From assembly GCF_024748615.1 (NCBI RefSeq), contig NZ_CP087168.1, positions 1,178,001-1,242,000 of the forward strand: a stretch of DNA of 64,000 nucleotides, read 5' to 3'. A program made the translations under genes and the position numbers. The DNA is from Pseudomonas sp. B21-048 (GTDB lineage: Bacteria > Pseudomonadota > Gammaproteobacteria > Pseudomonadales > Pseudomonadaceae). The notes beneath the pieces were generated by a model. That model saw only the letters and a program-made list of their open reading frames with translations, was not told the origin of the DNA and did not search any database. Of this stretch, positions 1 through 8,427 are shown in pieces; the first letter of the stretch is position 1, and every line of letters starts with the position of its first letter.

Positions 1-139
1 AGCCGTTAATAAAGGGCTGTCGGCAAGGACTATATTTACTGAAACGCCTGGATGAGCAAGCTTTTTGTGGTACCTGCTTAAAGAGACATAGTTTGAACCC
101 AACTCACATCACTCACCCACTACCTCCGGGAGGCGCGAC

Positions 140-490
140 ATGGCAAACGAGCAACAAGCGTTGCTGGACATGCCGATCTGGCTGGGCATCGGTCTCGCCC
201 TGGTGGGCGGGGTGTCCGGCGAAATGTGGCGCGCTGACAAGGAGGGGGCTAGGGGTTGGTCGCTGTTGCGACGCCTGGCACTGCGTTCTGGGGCCTGCGT
301 GATCTGCGGGATCTCGGCAATCATGTTGCTATACGCCGCCGGCGTATCGATCTGGGCCGCAGGTGCCTTCGGCTGCCTCACGGCGATGGCCGGTGCGGAC
401 GTGGCCATCGGGCTTTACGAGCGCTGGGCCGCCAAGCGGATTGGCGTTTGCGAAATGCCGCCGCGCGATTCTCGTTCCGATCAACGGTGA
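140..490 (+). CDS. Phage/tailocin holin family protein
   Basis: Protein of 116 residues with hydrophobic segments at about 11-25 and 51-85, a glycine-rich first segment and charged ends, the build of a small holin that would let a lysin cross the inner membrane. The start has a strong ribosome binding site (GGGAGG, 8 nt upstream). From memory it resembles the holin of R-type tailocin clusters that sit beside cinA in P. fluorescens-group genomes, and cinA follows here. No lysin, tail or fibre gene is present downstream, so the gene is probably a remnant of a larger cluster. The first 139 bases hold no gene that I can support, only its upstream region. Confidence 0.75.
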   Translation: MANEQQALLDMPIWLGIGLALVGGVSGEMWRADKEGARGWSLLRRLALRSGACVICGISAIMLLYAAGVSIWAAGAFGCLTAMAGADVAIGLYERWAAKRIGVCEMPPRDSRSDQR

Positions 491-552
491 GGCTGCATCG
501 CTGATCTTCGCGTTGCTGTAGGGGGGGGCACTGATGCCTGCCACCTAAAGAA

Positions 553-651
553 TCTGATGCTCAGCGAATTATCGCCATCACCGATGCAGGCGATAGCGCA
601 CTGATTGCCCAGCAGGCGCGTCAGGCCTATGTCAGAGCCCTCGCTCGCTAA
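553..651 (+). pseudogene. 3' remnant of a spanin (Rz-like) lysis gene
   Basis: An open frame of 32 codons beginning SDAQRIIAITDAGDSAL and ending in a stop just before pncC. The pattern RIIAITD.GD...Q...AYVR resembles, from memory, the C-terminus of Rz-like spanins that close tailocin lysis modules next to cinA. There is no start codon: a stop in the same frame lies at 532-534, so only the tail of the gene is left. Together with the holin it suggests deletion of everything in between. The similarity is from memory and was not searched. Confidence 0.42.
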
Positions 652-731
652 CATTTTGATCGATCCTGAACCTTGCAAGCGTGATCGGCTCGTGTACGGT
701 AGGCCTCATTCCGCTCGATCAGGAGAGAGCC

Positions 732-1232
732 GTGAAAGATATCACTCAGCTGGCCGCTGAACTTGGCAGACGCTTGCAGGTTCTTAATGCCCACGTCACC
801 ACCGCCGAATCCTGTACCGGTGGTGGGATTGCCGAGGCGATCACCCGCATTCCGGGGAGTTCGGCCTGGTTCGAGGCCGGTTATGTCACGTATTCCAACT
901 GCCAGAAAACCCAGCAATTGGACGTCCCGGCCGAGTTGTTTCCAACCGTCGGGGCGGTCAGTCGCGAGGTGGTCGAGGCCATGGTCCGCGGCGCGCAGGA
1001 AAAAAGTCGGGCGCGTTTTGCCGTGGCGGTCAGCGGTGTGGCAGGGCCGGATGGCGGGTCACCGAGCAAGCCGGTGGGCACGGTATGGCTGGCCTGGGGC
1101 GTCGGTGAGCAGGTGTTCAGCGAGGTGCAGTACTTTCCCGGGAATCGTGACGAGGTCCGCCGACAAACGGTGAAGGCCGCGCTAGAGGGGCTGTTGCGGC
1201 ATGCCGCTGGAGAAATCTCAAATCAGGGGTAG
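732..1232 (+). CDS. pncC: Nicotinamide-nucleotide amidohydrolase PncC (CinA C-terminal family)
   Basis: Protein of 166 residues matching the stand-alone CinA C-terminal domain, which deamidates NMN to nicotinate mononucleotide in the pyridine nucleotide salvage cycle in the cytoplasm. Family signatures are the early [15 protein letters not shown] segment, [12 protein letters not shown] in the middle and [10 protein letters not shown] after it. The GTG at 732 is chosen because AGGAGAG lies 5-11 nt upstream. An upstream in-frame start at 681 would add 17 residues that do not fit the family. The gene lies directly upstream of recA, the usual pseudomonad order. Confidence 0.92.
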   Translation: MKDITQLAAELGRRLQVLNAHVTTAESCTGGGIAEAITRIPGSSAWFEAGYVTYSNCQKTQQLDVPAELFPTVGAVSREVVEAMVRGAQEKSRARFAVAVSGVAGPDGGSPSKPVGTVWLAWGVGEQVFSEVQYFPGNRDEVRRQTVKAALEGLLRHAAGEISNQG

Positions 1233-1259
1233 GCGATCCTGAAACGCTGTGGAATAATA

Positions 1260-1275
1260 CTGGCTACTTATACAG
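1260..1275 (+). promoter_or_regulatory. SOS (LexA) box upstream of recA
   Basis: CTGGCTACTTATACAG has the CTG-N10-CAG form of a LexA operator with an AT-rich centre. It lies 40 nt upstream of the recA start, where LexA would block the promoter. Confidence 0.85.
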
Positions 1276-1315
1276 GTGTTGGCCGTCAGGCCTTATTGAT
1301 TACGTGAGGACTTTA

Positions 1316-2368
1316 ATGGACGACAACAAGAAGAAAGCCTTGGCTGCGGCCCTGGGTCAGATCGAACGTCAATTCGGCAAGGGTGCCGTAATGCGTATGG
1401 GCGATCAGGACCGTCAGGCGATCCCGGCTATTTCCACTGGCTCTCTGGGTCTGGACATCGCGCTCGGCATTGGCGGTCTGCCAAAAGGCCGTATCGTTGA
1501 GATCTACGGTCCTGAATCCTCCGGTAAAACCACCCTGACACTGTCGGTGATCGCCCAGGCTCAAAAAGCCGGTGCGACCTGCGCATTCGTCGACGCCGAA
1601 CATGCCCTCGACCCTGAGTACGCCGGCAAACTGGGCGTCAACGTCGACGATCTGCTGGTTTCCCAACCGGACACCGGCGAGCAGGCCCTGGAAATCACCG
1701 ACATGCTGGTGCGTTCAAACGCGGTTGACGTGATCATCGTCGACTCCGTGGCTGCTCTGGTGCCAAAGGCTGAAATCGAAGGCGAAATGGGCGACATGCA
1801 CGTGGGCCTGCAAGCCCGTCTGATGTCCCAGGCGCTGCGTAAAATCACCGGTAACATCAAGAACGCCAACTGCCTGGTGATCTTCATCAACCAGATCCGC
1901 ATGAAGATCGGCGTGATGTTCGGCAGCCCGGAAACCACCACCGGTGGTAACGCGCTGAAGTTCTACGCATCGGTTCGTCTGGACATCCGCCGTACTGGCG
2001 CGGTGAAAGAAGGTGATGAAGTCGTCGGTAGCGAAACCCGCGTCAAGGTCGTGAAGAACAAGGTGGCTTCGCCGTTCCGTCAGGCCGAGTTCCAGATTCT
2101 TTACGGCAAGGGCATCTACCTCAACGGTGAGATGATCGACCTAGGTGTTCTGCACGGTTTCGTCGAGAAATCCGGTGCATGGTATGCCTACGAAGGCACC
2201 AAGATCGGTCAGGGCAAGGCCAACTCGGCCAAGTTCCTGGCGGACAACCCGGAGATCGCCGCGAAACTTGAGAAGCAACTGCGCGACAAGCTGTTGACTC
2301 CAGCGCCGGACGTCAAAGCATCGCCAGTCAAAGAGACGGCTGATGACCTGGCTGACGCTGATATCTGA
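1316..2368 (+). CDS. recA: Recombinase RecA
   Basis: 350-residue RecA, the ATP-dependent strand-exchange protein that also triggers LexA self-cleavage. Walker A is GPESSGKT at residues 65-72, and the loop [15 protein letters not shown] is intact. The ATG at 1316 is preferred over the in-frame GTG at 1304 because GTGAGGA precedes it at ribosome-binding distance and [10 protein letters not shown] is the usual pseudomonad N-terminus. It is preceded by an SOS box and followed after 8 nt by recX, so the two are probably co-transcribed. Confidence 0.98.
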   Translation: MDDNKKKALAAALGQIERQFGKGAVMRMGDQDRQAIPAISTGSLGLDIALGIGGLPKGRIVEIYGPESSGKTTLTLSVIAQAQKAGATCAFVDAEHALDPEYAGKLGVNVDDLLVSQPDTGEQALEITDMLVRSNAVDVIIVDSVAALVPKAEIEGEMGDMHVGLQARLMSQALRKITGNIKNANCLVIFINQIRMKIGVMFGSPETTTGGNALKFYASVRLDIRRTGAVKEGDEVVGSETRVKVVKNKVASPFRQAEFQILYGKGIYLNGEMIDLGVLHGFVEKSGAWYAYEGTKIGQGKANSAKFLADNPEIAAKLEKQLRDKLLTPAPDVKASPVKETADDLADADI

Positions 2369-2376
2369 TTGATCCG

Positions 2377-2844
2377 ATGACCGCCGTACTCGATACACTC
2401 GTCGCGGTGCGGCGAACCGCAATGGACCTGCTCGCGCGACGCGAGCACGGTCGAGTCGAGCTGACGCGTAAACTGCGTCAGCGCGGCGCCCTCCCTGAAA
2501 TGATCGACACAGCACTCGACCGCTTGACGGAAGAGGGCCTGTTGTCCGAATCCCGTTACCTCGAGAGCTTTGTTTCTTACCGTGCCCGTTCCGGTTATGG
2601 CCCTTTGCGAATTCGTGAAGAGTTGAGCCAGCGTGGTCTGCAACGTACCGACATCGAACTGGCGTTACGCGAGAGCGGTATCAACTGGCAGGAACAACTG
2701 GAAGACACCTGGCGGCGCAAATTTGCTGGGCACCTACCGATAGATGCCAGGGAACGAGCCAAACAGGGCAGGTTCCTGAGTTATCGGGGGTATTCCATGG
2801 AAATGATCAGCCGCTTGTTCAGCGGCCGAGAGATGGACGATTAA
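2377..2844 (+). CDS. recX: Recombination regulatory protein RecX
   Basis: 155-residue helical protein of the RecX family, which caps or blocks RecA filaments and damps recombination. The family's repeated three-helix units are visible: the [15 protein letters not shown] segment near residue 30, [16 protein letters not shown] in the middle and [19 protein letters not shown] near the end. It starts 8 nt after the recA stop, as expected for SOS co-expression with recA. A strong terminator follows at once. Confidence 0.95.
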   Translation: MTAVLDTLVAVRRTAMDLLARREHGRVELTRKLRQRGALPEMIDTALDRLTEEGLLSESRYLESFVSYRARSGYGPLRIREELSQRGLQRTDIELALRESGINWQEQLEDTWRRKFAGHLPIDARERAKQGRFLSYRGYSMEMISRLFSGREMDD

Positions 2845-2846
2845 AT

Positions 2847-2883
2847 AAAACGGTCCGCTATTTCGATAGCGGGCCGTTTTTTT
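2847..2883. terminator. Bidirectional terminator between recX and the LOG gene
   Basis: Hairpin CGGTCCGCTAT-TTCG-ATAGCGGGCCG with an A run on its left and a T run on its right. It can end recX transcription on the plus strand and the convergent LOG-family gene on the minus strand. Confidence 0.88.
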
Positions 2884-2886
2884 GTT

Positions 2887-4005
2887 TCATGTCACCTTGA
2901 ATGGCTCACGCGCGCGTTGTTGCGCGTGGGGTTTGGACTGGACCCAGTTTTCCGGCAGGTTGATGTAATCCACCAACTCCCGTAGACGGCCATGATCACG
3001 AGCGTTGAAGGTGAAGGAAAGTCGCGCCAGATGGCTGAACTGCGGTTCGTCGTGCTCCTCACCGCTGTAGGCGTGCTGATGGAAATGATCGCTCAGGCAC
3101 AGGTCGGCAAATGCCTCCTGCATGTGTTCGAGTGCCCGATCGCTGAGTTTGTGGTTCATGCGAATCACGAACTGATGCTTGAGCCAGCGGCTGGAGTGGA
3201 AGTTGCTGTAGAACTGATTGATCTGCTCCACTGCCTCTTCGGCACTGTAGACCAGACTCAATAGCTTCATGTCGGTTGGCAGGATGTAGCGATTTTCCTC
3301 CAGTTGATGGTGAATGAAGTCCAGCGCGCCTTGCCAGAACTTGCCGCCCGGCGCATCCAGTAGCACCACGGGCACCAACGGGCTTTTGCCGGTCTGAATC
3401 AGGGTCAGCACCTCCAGCGCTTCATCCAGCGTACCGAAACCGCCTGGGCACAGGACCAGTGCATCGGCCTCCTTGACGAAGAACAGCTTGCGGGTAAAGA
3501 AGAAGTGGAAAGGCAGCAGGTTGGCGGTGCCATTGACGGTGGGATTGGCATGCTGCTCGAAGGGCAGGGTGATGTTGAATCCCAAGCTGTGTTCCAGACC
3601 GGCACCTTCATGGGCCGCTGCCATGATGCCGCCGCCGGCACCTGTGATGACCATCATGTCCGAGCGCGCAAGGGCGGCGCCAAGTTCTCGGGCCAAACCA
3701 TACAGTGGGTGTTCTATCGGTGTACGGGCCGAGCCGAAAACAGTGACTTTGCGTCGTCCCTTGAACTGCTCCATCACACGGAAGGCATGCTCGAGTTCGC
3801 GCAAGGCTTGCAGGGTGATCTTGGCATTCCAGCGGTTGTGATCTTCCTGGGCCATGCGCAGCACAGTCAGGATCATGTCGCGGTAAATCGGGATGTTGGG
3901 GCTGTTGGGTGAAACCAGGTTGAGTTGTTCTTCGACCTTGCTGGTGAGGTCGTGGCCGCTTTCTTGAAAATGACGGCTCAGGAGGTCATTCGGTTGGTAA
4001 GGCAT
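2887..4005 (-). CDS. LOG family (TIGR00730-type) Rossmann-fold protein
   Basis: 372-residue protein whose centre carries the LOG (lysine decarboxylase-like) nucleotide-binding fold: VFGSART near residue 90, GAGGGIMAAAHEGA near 125 and the signature PGGFGTLDEALE near 190. Proteins with this signature release free bases from nucleoside 5'-monophosphates. The substrate here cannot be read from sequence. It is longer than the compact LOG enzymes of about 190 residues, with helical extensions at both ends, and it lacks the full length of PpnN (about 450). It is a convergent neighbour of recX. Confidence 0.82.
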   Translation of the reverse strand: MPYQPNDLLSRHFQESGHDLTSKVEEQLNLVSPNSPNIPIYRDMILTVLRMAQEDHNRWNAKITLQALRELEHAFRVMEQFKGRRKVTVFGSARTPIEHPLYGLARELGAALARSDMMVITGAGGGIMAAAHEGAGLEHSLGFNITLPFEQHANPTVNGTANLLPFHFFFTRKLFFVKEADALVLCPGGFGTLDEALEVLTLIQTGKSPLVPVVLLDAPGGKFWQGALDFIHHQLEENRYILPTDMKLLSLVYSAEEAVEQINQFYSNFHSSRWLKHQFVIRMNHKLSDRALEHMQEAFADLCLSDHFHQHAYSGEEHDEPQFSHLARLSFTFNARDHGRLRELVDYINLPENWVQSKPHAQQRAREPFKVT

Positions 4006-4494
4006 TCAACTTCTCCTTCTGCACAGAACCCTTGGCCCGACAAAACAGTCGTCGGCGCCGCGACACCCCTTGTGTCGCTGTCTGCCCAAGCCCTTGCCTG
4101 GGCGCTCCCTCTGACTCGGTTGCAATCGAGCCATCCATACGGGCTCTGTCTATCCCTTGAATGAAAGAAACGTTCGAACAATAAGCCGCGCAATGGGCAG
4201 CCCCTTTTCTGCCCTGAAAAAATCAACGTGAACACTTTGAATTTAGACCCTTGCAACGATTTTCGCTGCTTGATCATTGCGCCGCAAAGTCTTTCCTGGC
4301 AACCGCTTATTGATGATTTGCAAGGTGCTTTCACCGCTCGTCTGAACGCATGCCGTATGTCCCGCGCTCTGATTTACTAAGTTACAGGCGTGACACGACA
4401 ACGTTGCGTCAATGACAGGACGCAACGTTCAAGCAATTCAGGGATTTAATCGCGTGATCAACGATGATCAATGCGTGCAGGGAGGCGGTAAACC
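4006..4494. other. Long non-coding gap upstream of two divergent genes
   Basis: About 490 bases with no supportable reading frame. They hold the promoter region of the LOG gene on the left and that of the small ribbon-helix-helix gene on the right. The only clear structure is the 11-bp inverted repeat at 4400-4429. The rest shows neither a tRNA nor a terminator; a small RNA cannot be excluded. Confidence 0.5.
4400..4429. promoter_or_regulatory. Perfect 11-bp inverted repeat, candidate operator
   Basis: AACGTTGCGTC, 8-nt spacer, GACGCAACGTT: perfect arms, 65 nt upstream of the start of the ribbon-helix-helix-like gene. There is no T run, so it is not a terminator. A dimeric regulator site, possibly autoregulatory, is the simplest reading. 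Confidence 0.5.
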
Positions 4495-4689
4495 ATGCCC
4501 AGAGTCACTCTGGAGATCGATGCGCAACTGTATCGATTACTGAAAGCATCGGCCGAGACCCATCATTTGAGTCTTGAAGAGGAGTGCTGCCGACGTCTGG
4601 AGGGCGGGGAGCGACGTTCGCGCTACTTACAAGCGTTGTTGGCGGAACTGCGCGCCGAGGATGAGCAGCGGCGCGCAAATTCCCCGTGA
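4495..4689 (+). CDS. Small ribbon-helix-helix-like protein
   Basis: 64-residue protein. Residues 1-35 (PRVTLEIDAQLYRLLKASA, then SLEEECCRRL) fit the strand-helix-helix pattern of Arc/MetJ-type DNA-binding proteins: an alternating basic-hydrophobic strand, then two amphipathic helices. The rest is a charged helix. GGGAGG lies upstream of the ATG. A perfect inverted repeat 65 nt upstream could be its operator. No toxin gene is adjacent, so an antitoxin role is not indicated. Its target is unknown. Confidence 0.62.
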   Translation: MPRVTLEIDAQLYRLLKASAETHHLSLEEECCRRLEGGERRSRYLQALLAELRAEDEQRRANSP

Positions 4690-5115
4690 TTACTTTTTCT
4701 TGGCCGGTGTCGCTTTTGGGCAATCCGACTCCTGATAGCTTGCGGAGCCGACGGGACGATTGGTCTTCACCTCTGTGAAGTCGTAACGCATGATTGCGCC
4801 CTTGGCCATCAGCTTGCGGAACGATGGGTTGTTACATACGGAGGCGCCAAGCTGGAAGTACACCGCTTTAGGATCGGCGCGCATCTTGCTGGCGTGGCTG
4901 CTCTGTACGCTGAGGTGGTTAATCAGTTCTTTGCCTTCGACGGTATAGCCCTGATCGAGAATGTCTTCGTTGATCGCCCGTGGTGTACCGACACTGCTTT
5001 GTACGGCGACATTTCGCAGCTCTCTGTTCAGATTCTGCTCACTCAAGGACGCAGCCTGAGCACTGAAGGACGACGCCAGCACAATGGCAGCGGTTGGGAC
5101 GATAAGGCGCAGCAT
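4690..5115 (-). CDS. PA3611-like periplasmic protein (quorum-sensing-regulated virulence factor family)
   Basis: 141-residue exported protein with a clear signal peptide (MLRLIVPTAAIVLASSFSAQA) and a mature domain with two cysteines, in ASVCNNPSFRKL and YQESDCPK, suited to a disulfide, then a lysine-rich tail PAKKK. Size, motifs and position near recA fit the PA3611 family of P. aeruginosa, annotated as a quorum-sensing-regulated virulence factor of unknown activity. The assignment is from memory of family and synteny. Confidence 0.72.
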   Translation of the reverse strand: MLRLIVPTAAIVLASSFSAQAASLSEQNLNRELRNVAVQSSVGTPRAINEDILDQGYTVEGKELINHLSVQSSHASKMRADPKAVYFQLGASVCNNPSFRKLMAKGAIMRYDFTEVKTNRPVGSASYQESDCPKATPAKKK

Positions 5116-5303
5116 GAAACTCTCCTGGTTCAGTGACAGGTGGTTCGACCCGTCACGTGACTGTGCGTTCAGTGGCGGCGAATTATAGGGGAGGTGGCCT
5201 GGACGGTACAGGCTTGCGCCGGTCGCTCTGATAAACTGCTGCTACTTTTTGCCCTGCCGAGTGTTTTTGTGTCGATTTTCCCTAGCCGTCGGCGTTGCCT
5301 GTG

Positions 5304-6056
5304 ATGACCCCTGTGTACTTTACGACAAACGCCGTAGCCCGCTTGCGCGATCAGCGCGAAGAGGCGGGCATCAAGCCGATTCAGGCCCGTGGCTGGCGGG
5401 CAACCCGTTGCCGTGCCTGCCGCGTGATCGAGAGCCACTGTCTGTGTGACTGGCGCCCGCAGGTCGACACGCGTAGCGGCGTGTGCCTGATCATGACCAA
5501 TAAAGAAGTGTTTAAACCAAGCAACACCGGGTGGCTGATTGCCGATGTGGTGCGCGACAACCATGCATTCATCTGGTCGCGCACCGAAGTCGATGAGCAA
5601 CTGCTGGCGTTGTTGGCCGACCCGCAATGGCAACCGTATCTGGTGTTTCCGGGCGAGTACGTCGAGCCCGAGCGAGTTACCCACAGCGTCGAGGTCGATA
5701 GCACCAAGCGTCCATTGTTCATTCTGCTGGACGCCACCTGGACCGAAGCCCGGAAAATTTTCCGAAAAAGCCCCTATTTTGATGCGTTGCCGATTCTGAG
5801 CCTGCTCCCCGAAAAGCTTTCACGGTACCGCTTACGCAGGTCCACCCGCAGCGAGCACCTGTGCACGGCCGAAGTGGCGGCGCTGTGCCTCGATCTTGCC
5901 GGTGATACAGACGCTGCCTCGGCGCTGGATGCTTACTTTGATGTGTTCAGCCAGCACTACCTGGACGCCAAACGTCAATTGGATATGAATGTCGCAACAC
6001 CGGCTCACGCCGAGCTGATGCCCTTTGTGCAGAACAAGGCGCCCGTCATCTGCTGA
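5304..6056 (+). CDS. tapT: tRNA-uridine aminocarboxypropyltransferase (DTW domain)
   Basis: 250-residue DTW-domain protein. It has the N-terminal zinc-type cysteine pairs TRCRACRVIESHCLC and the naming motif LLDATWTEARKIFRK (DATW). Family members such as E. coli TapT transfer the 3-amino-3-carboxypropyl group of S-adenosylmethionine to a tRNA uridine (acp3U). The ATG at 5304 is preferred over an in-frame TTG three codons earlier. The SAM-derived modification is inferred from the family. Confidence 0.82.
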   Translation: MTPVYFTTNAVARLRDQREEAGIKPIQARGWRATRCRACRVIESHCLCDWRPQVDTRSGVCLIMTNKEVFKPSNTGWLIADVVRDNHAFIWSRTEVDEQLLALLADPQWQPYLVFPGEYVEPERVTHSVEVDSTKRPLFILLDATWTEARKIFRKSPYFDALPILSLLPEKLSRYRLRRSTRSEHLCTAEVAALCLDLAGDTDAASALDAYFDVFSQHYLDAKRQLDMNVATPAHAELMPFVQNKAPVIC

Positions 6057-6294
6057 GCGTCGCCCATACTGCAAAGAGCCTGACTCGCGGGCAGGGCCTG
6101 CAACTTGACCACCCCGGCTTCGCTGGGCATGCTTGGCGCCGATTAGGGCGCGGCCAAGGTTTGAAACGCTGCTTTTTTTACGTAATTGGCGTTGAACGTG
6201 CCCTGTTGGTGCCGTTGCGTGGCTGCACCTCGAGTTGTTTTGGCGAGGCTTGAATGCGTCAGGCGTCCCATAAAAAAACAGGATCATTTGAAAA

Positions 6295-6945
6295 ATGGCC
6301 ACATACGAAATCCTGATTGCCGATGACCATCCTCTTTTTCGTAGTGCCCTGCATCAAGCGTTGACCCTAGGCCTGGGCCCGGATGTCCGTCTGGTGGAAG
6401 TGGCGAGCATTGCCGAGCTGGAAACCCGTCTGGACGAAAAGGCCGACTGGGATCTGGTATTGCTGGACCTGAACATGCCGGGAGCTTACGGTTTTTCCGG
6501 GTTGGTGTTGTTGCGTGGGCAGTACCCGCAAATTCCGGTGGTGATGATCTCGGCTCAGGAAGAAGCGTCGATCATGGTGAAATCCCGTGAATTCGGCGCC
6601 AGTGGCTTCATACCCAAGTCCAGTGATTTGAGCGTCATTCAGAAAGCCGTGCGCGCGGTGCTCGATGGCGACGTTTTCTGGCCGCCCCAGGCCTTCGAAG
6701 CGGTCAGCGTTTCCGCCGAAGCCAAGGCCGCCAGCGAAGGCCTTGCCAGCCTGACACCCCAGCAGTTCCGTGTGTTGACCATGGTCTGTGAAGGTTTGTT
6801 GAACAAGCAGATTGCTTACGAGTTGAGCGTTTCCGAAGCAACGATCAAAGCCCACGTCACGGCCATTTTCCGTAAGCTGAATGTGCGAACCCGGACTCAG
6901 GCGGCGCTGCTCTTGCAACAACTTGAGTCAATTTCGAGCCACTAA
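6295..6945 (+). CDS. erdR: LuxR-family response regulator ErdR
   Basis: 216 residues: receiver domain (acidic pocket ADDHP near residue 10, phospho-acceptor Asp in LVLLDLNMPG near 60, Lys in GFIPKSS near 105) and C-terminal LuxR helix-turn-helix (LTPQQFRVLTMVCEGLLNKQIA). ErdR/CrbR of pseudomonads, paired with a membrane sensor encoded elsewhere, controls ethanol and acetate use including acsA. The call rests on family and on its position just upstream of dgkA, as in P. aeruginosa. Confidence 0.82.
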   Translation: MATYEILIADDHPLFRSALHQALTLGLGPDVRLVEVASIAELETRLDEKADWDLVLLDLNMPGAYGFSGLVLLRGQYPQIPVVMISAQEEASIMVKSREFGASGFIPKSSDLSVIQKAVRAVLDGDVFWPPQAFEAVSVSAEAKAASEGLASLTPQQFRVLTMVCEGLLNKQIAYELSVSEATIKAHVTAIFRKLNVRTRTQAALLLQQLESISSH

Positions 6946-7020
6946 GGTGCTACGTGTTCACGCTTTTTTGACTTTGCTTGATCTAGCTTTCCCACTCCTT
7001 TTTTGTCAGTTGCCTACTTT

Positions 7021-7383
7021 ATGTCACCTTTCAAAGGCCAGACCGGCCTCAAACGCATCCTCAACGCCTCCGGCTACTCACTGGACGGCCTGCGCGCGGC
7101 TTTCACCGGTGAAGCGGCTTTCCGGCAACTGGTGCTGCTTAACGTCATCCTGATACCGCTGTCGTTCTTCCTGAACGTCAGTCGCGTCGAGCAGGCGCTG
7201 CTGATTGCGGTCTGCCTGTTGGCGTTGATCGTCGAGTTGCTCAATTCGGCGGTGGAAGCGGCCATTGACCGCATTTCCCTTGAGTTGCATCCACTGTCCA
7301 AGAACGCCAAGGACATGGGCAGCGCCGCTCAATTGGTGGCATTGAGTATGATCGCGCTGGTGTGGGCGGTCATTCTGCTTTAA
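7021..7383 (+). CDS. dgkA: Diacylglycerol kinase DgkA
   Basis: 120-residue integral membrane kinase with three transmembrane helices. It phosphorylates diacylglycerol left from membrane-derived oligosaccharide and lipid turnover. The signature is the NSAVEAAIDRIS segment, with the catalytic Glu, near residue 75, then KNAKDMGSAAQ. The ATG at 7021 gives the family length (E. coli 122); an in-frame upstream start at 7003 is unlikely. Its stop overlaps the convergent finR stop by 4 bp. Confidence 0.93.
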   Translation: MSPFKGQTGLKRILNASGYSLDGLRAAFTGEAAFRQLVLLNVILIPLSFFLNVSRVEQALLIAVCLLALIVELLNSAVEAAIDRISLELHPLSKNAKDMGSAAQLVALSMIALVWAVILL

Positions 7384-8306
7384 GCGATGGTAGGCAGGAC
7401 GATCTCGTCGCTGCGCTGAACCCCGGCGGTGAACGCGCGGCAGAGTTCGAGGAACTCACGCATTGCCGATGTCTGATATTTCTGTTTGTGCCAAATGAAA
7501 TAGAACTGCCGCGCCAGGTCCAGATCCGGTGTTTCCACCGGCACCAGGCTGCCGCGGCGGAACGCATCGCGCAGCGCCAGGCGCGAAATGCAGCCAATCC
7601 CCAAGCCTGATTCCACCGCGCGCTTGATCGCTTCGGTGTGTTCCAGTTCCAGGCGAATGTTCAGTGCGCTGCGATGGTGTCGCATGGCCTGGTCGAACGT
7701 CAGCCGTGTGCCCGAACCTTGCTCGCGAAGAATCCACGCCTCATGACTCAACTCCTCCATGGTCGCGATGCCGCGTTTGGCCAGCGGATGCTGAGGTGCA
7801 CAGAACACCACCAGCTCATCCTCGACCCAACTCTGCACTTCGATGTCCGGATGGCTGCAGTCGCCTTCGATTAGACCCAGATCAATTTCATAGTGCGCGA
7901 CCTGTTGCACGATGTTGGCGGTGTTCTGCACATGCAGCTTCACCTGGCTTTCCGGATGGCGCTGCATGAAGCTGCCGATCAGCAGGGTGGCCAGATAATT
8001 GCCGATGGTCAGCGTCGCGCCGACCGCCAGCGAGCCGAAACCGGACTTGCCGTTAAGCAGGTCTTCGATCTCCTTGGCTTGGTCGAGCAGGGCCACCGCC
8101 TGCGGCAACAGCTGTTTGCCGAGGGCATTGAGGCTCAGCCGTTTGCCGGCGCGATCGAACAGCTGACAGCTGCACTGGCGCTCTAGCTCGGTGATTGAGG
8201 TGCTCGCCGCCGATTGTGAGAGGTTGAGCGTCAATGCAGCACGGGATACGCTTTCCTGCTGGGCGACGGCGACGAATACTTGAAGTTGACGGAGAGTAAA
8301 TCGCAT
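7380..8306 (-). CDS. finR: LysR-type regulator FinR
   Basis: 308-residue LysR-type regulator: N-terminal winged helix (MRFTLRQLQVFVAVAQQES, then LSQSAASTSITELE) and C-terminal two-lobed ligand-binding domain. It is divergent from fpr, the arrangement of finR/fpr in P. putida and P. aeruginosa, where FinR activates fpr under superoxide stress and iron-related conditions. The start is the ATG at 8306, not an upstream in-frame ATG at 8381 that would place the shared promoter inside the gene. Confidence 0.87.
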   Translation of the reverse strand: MRFTLRQLQVFVAVAQQESVSRAALTLNLSQSAASTSITELERQCSCQLFDRAGKRLSLNALGKQLLPQAVALLDQAKEIEDLLNGKSGFGSLAVGATLTIGNYLATLLIGSFMQRHPESQVKLHVQNTANIVQQVAHYEIDLGLIEGDCSHPDIEVQSWVEDELVVFCAPQHPLAKRGIATMEELSHEAWILREQGSGTRLTFDQAMRHHRSALNIRLELEHTEAIKRAVESGLGIGCISRLALRDAFRRGSLVPVETPDLDLARQFYFIWHKQKYQTSAMREFLELCRAFTAGVQRSDEIVLPTIA

Positions 8307-8318
8307 ATCGATATAACC

Positions 8319-8331
8319 GATAACCCTTATC
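8319..8331. promoter_or_regulatory. Candidate FinR operator in the finR-fpr intergenic region
   Basis: GATAA-CCC-TTATC, a short perfect palindrome 13 bp upstream of finR in the 121-bp divergent promoter region. The position suits a LysR-type site acting on both genes. Confidence 0.4.
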
Positions 8332-8427
8332 TTAATAATCCAGTTAACAGATATTGTCGCTGCCATTAGAATGCGCTGCAATTGCGCACATCATCGGCGC
8401 AGGCAAATCTCCAGGAGTCCCACGTAC

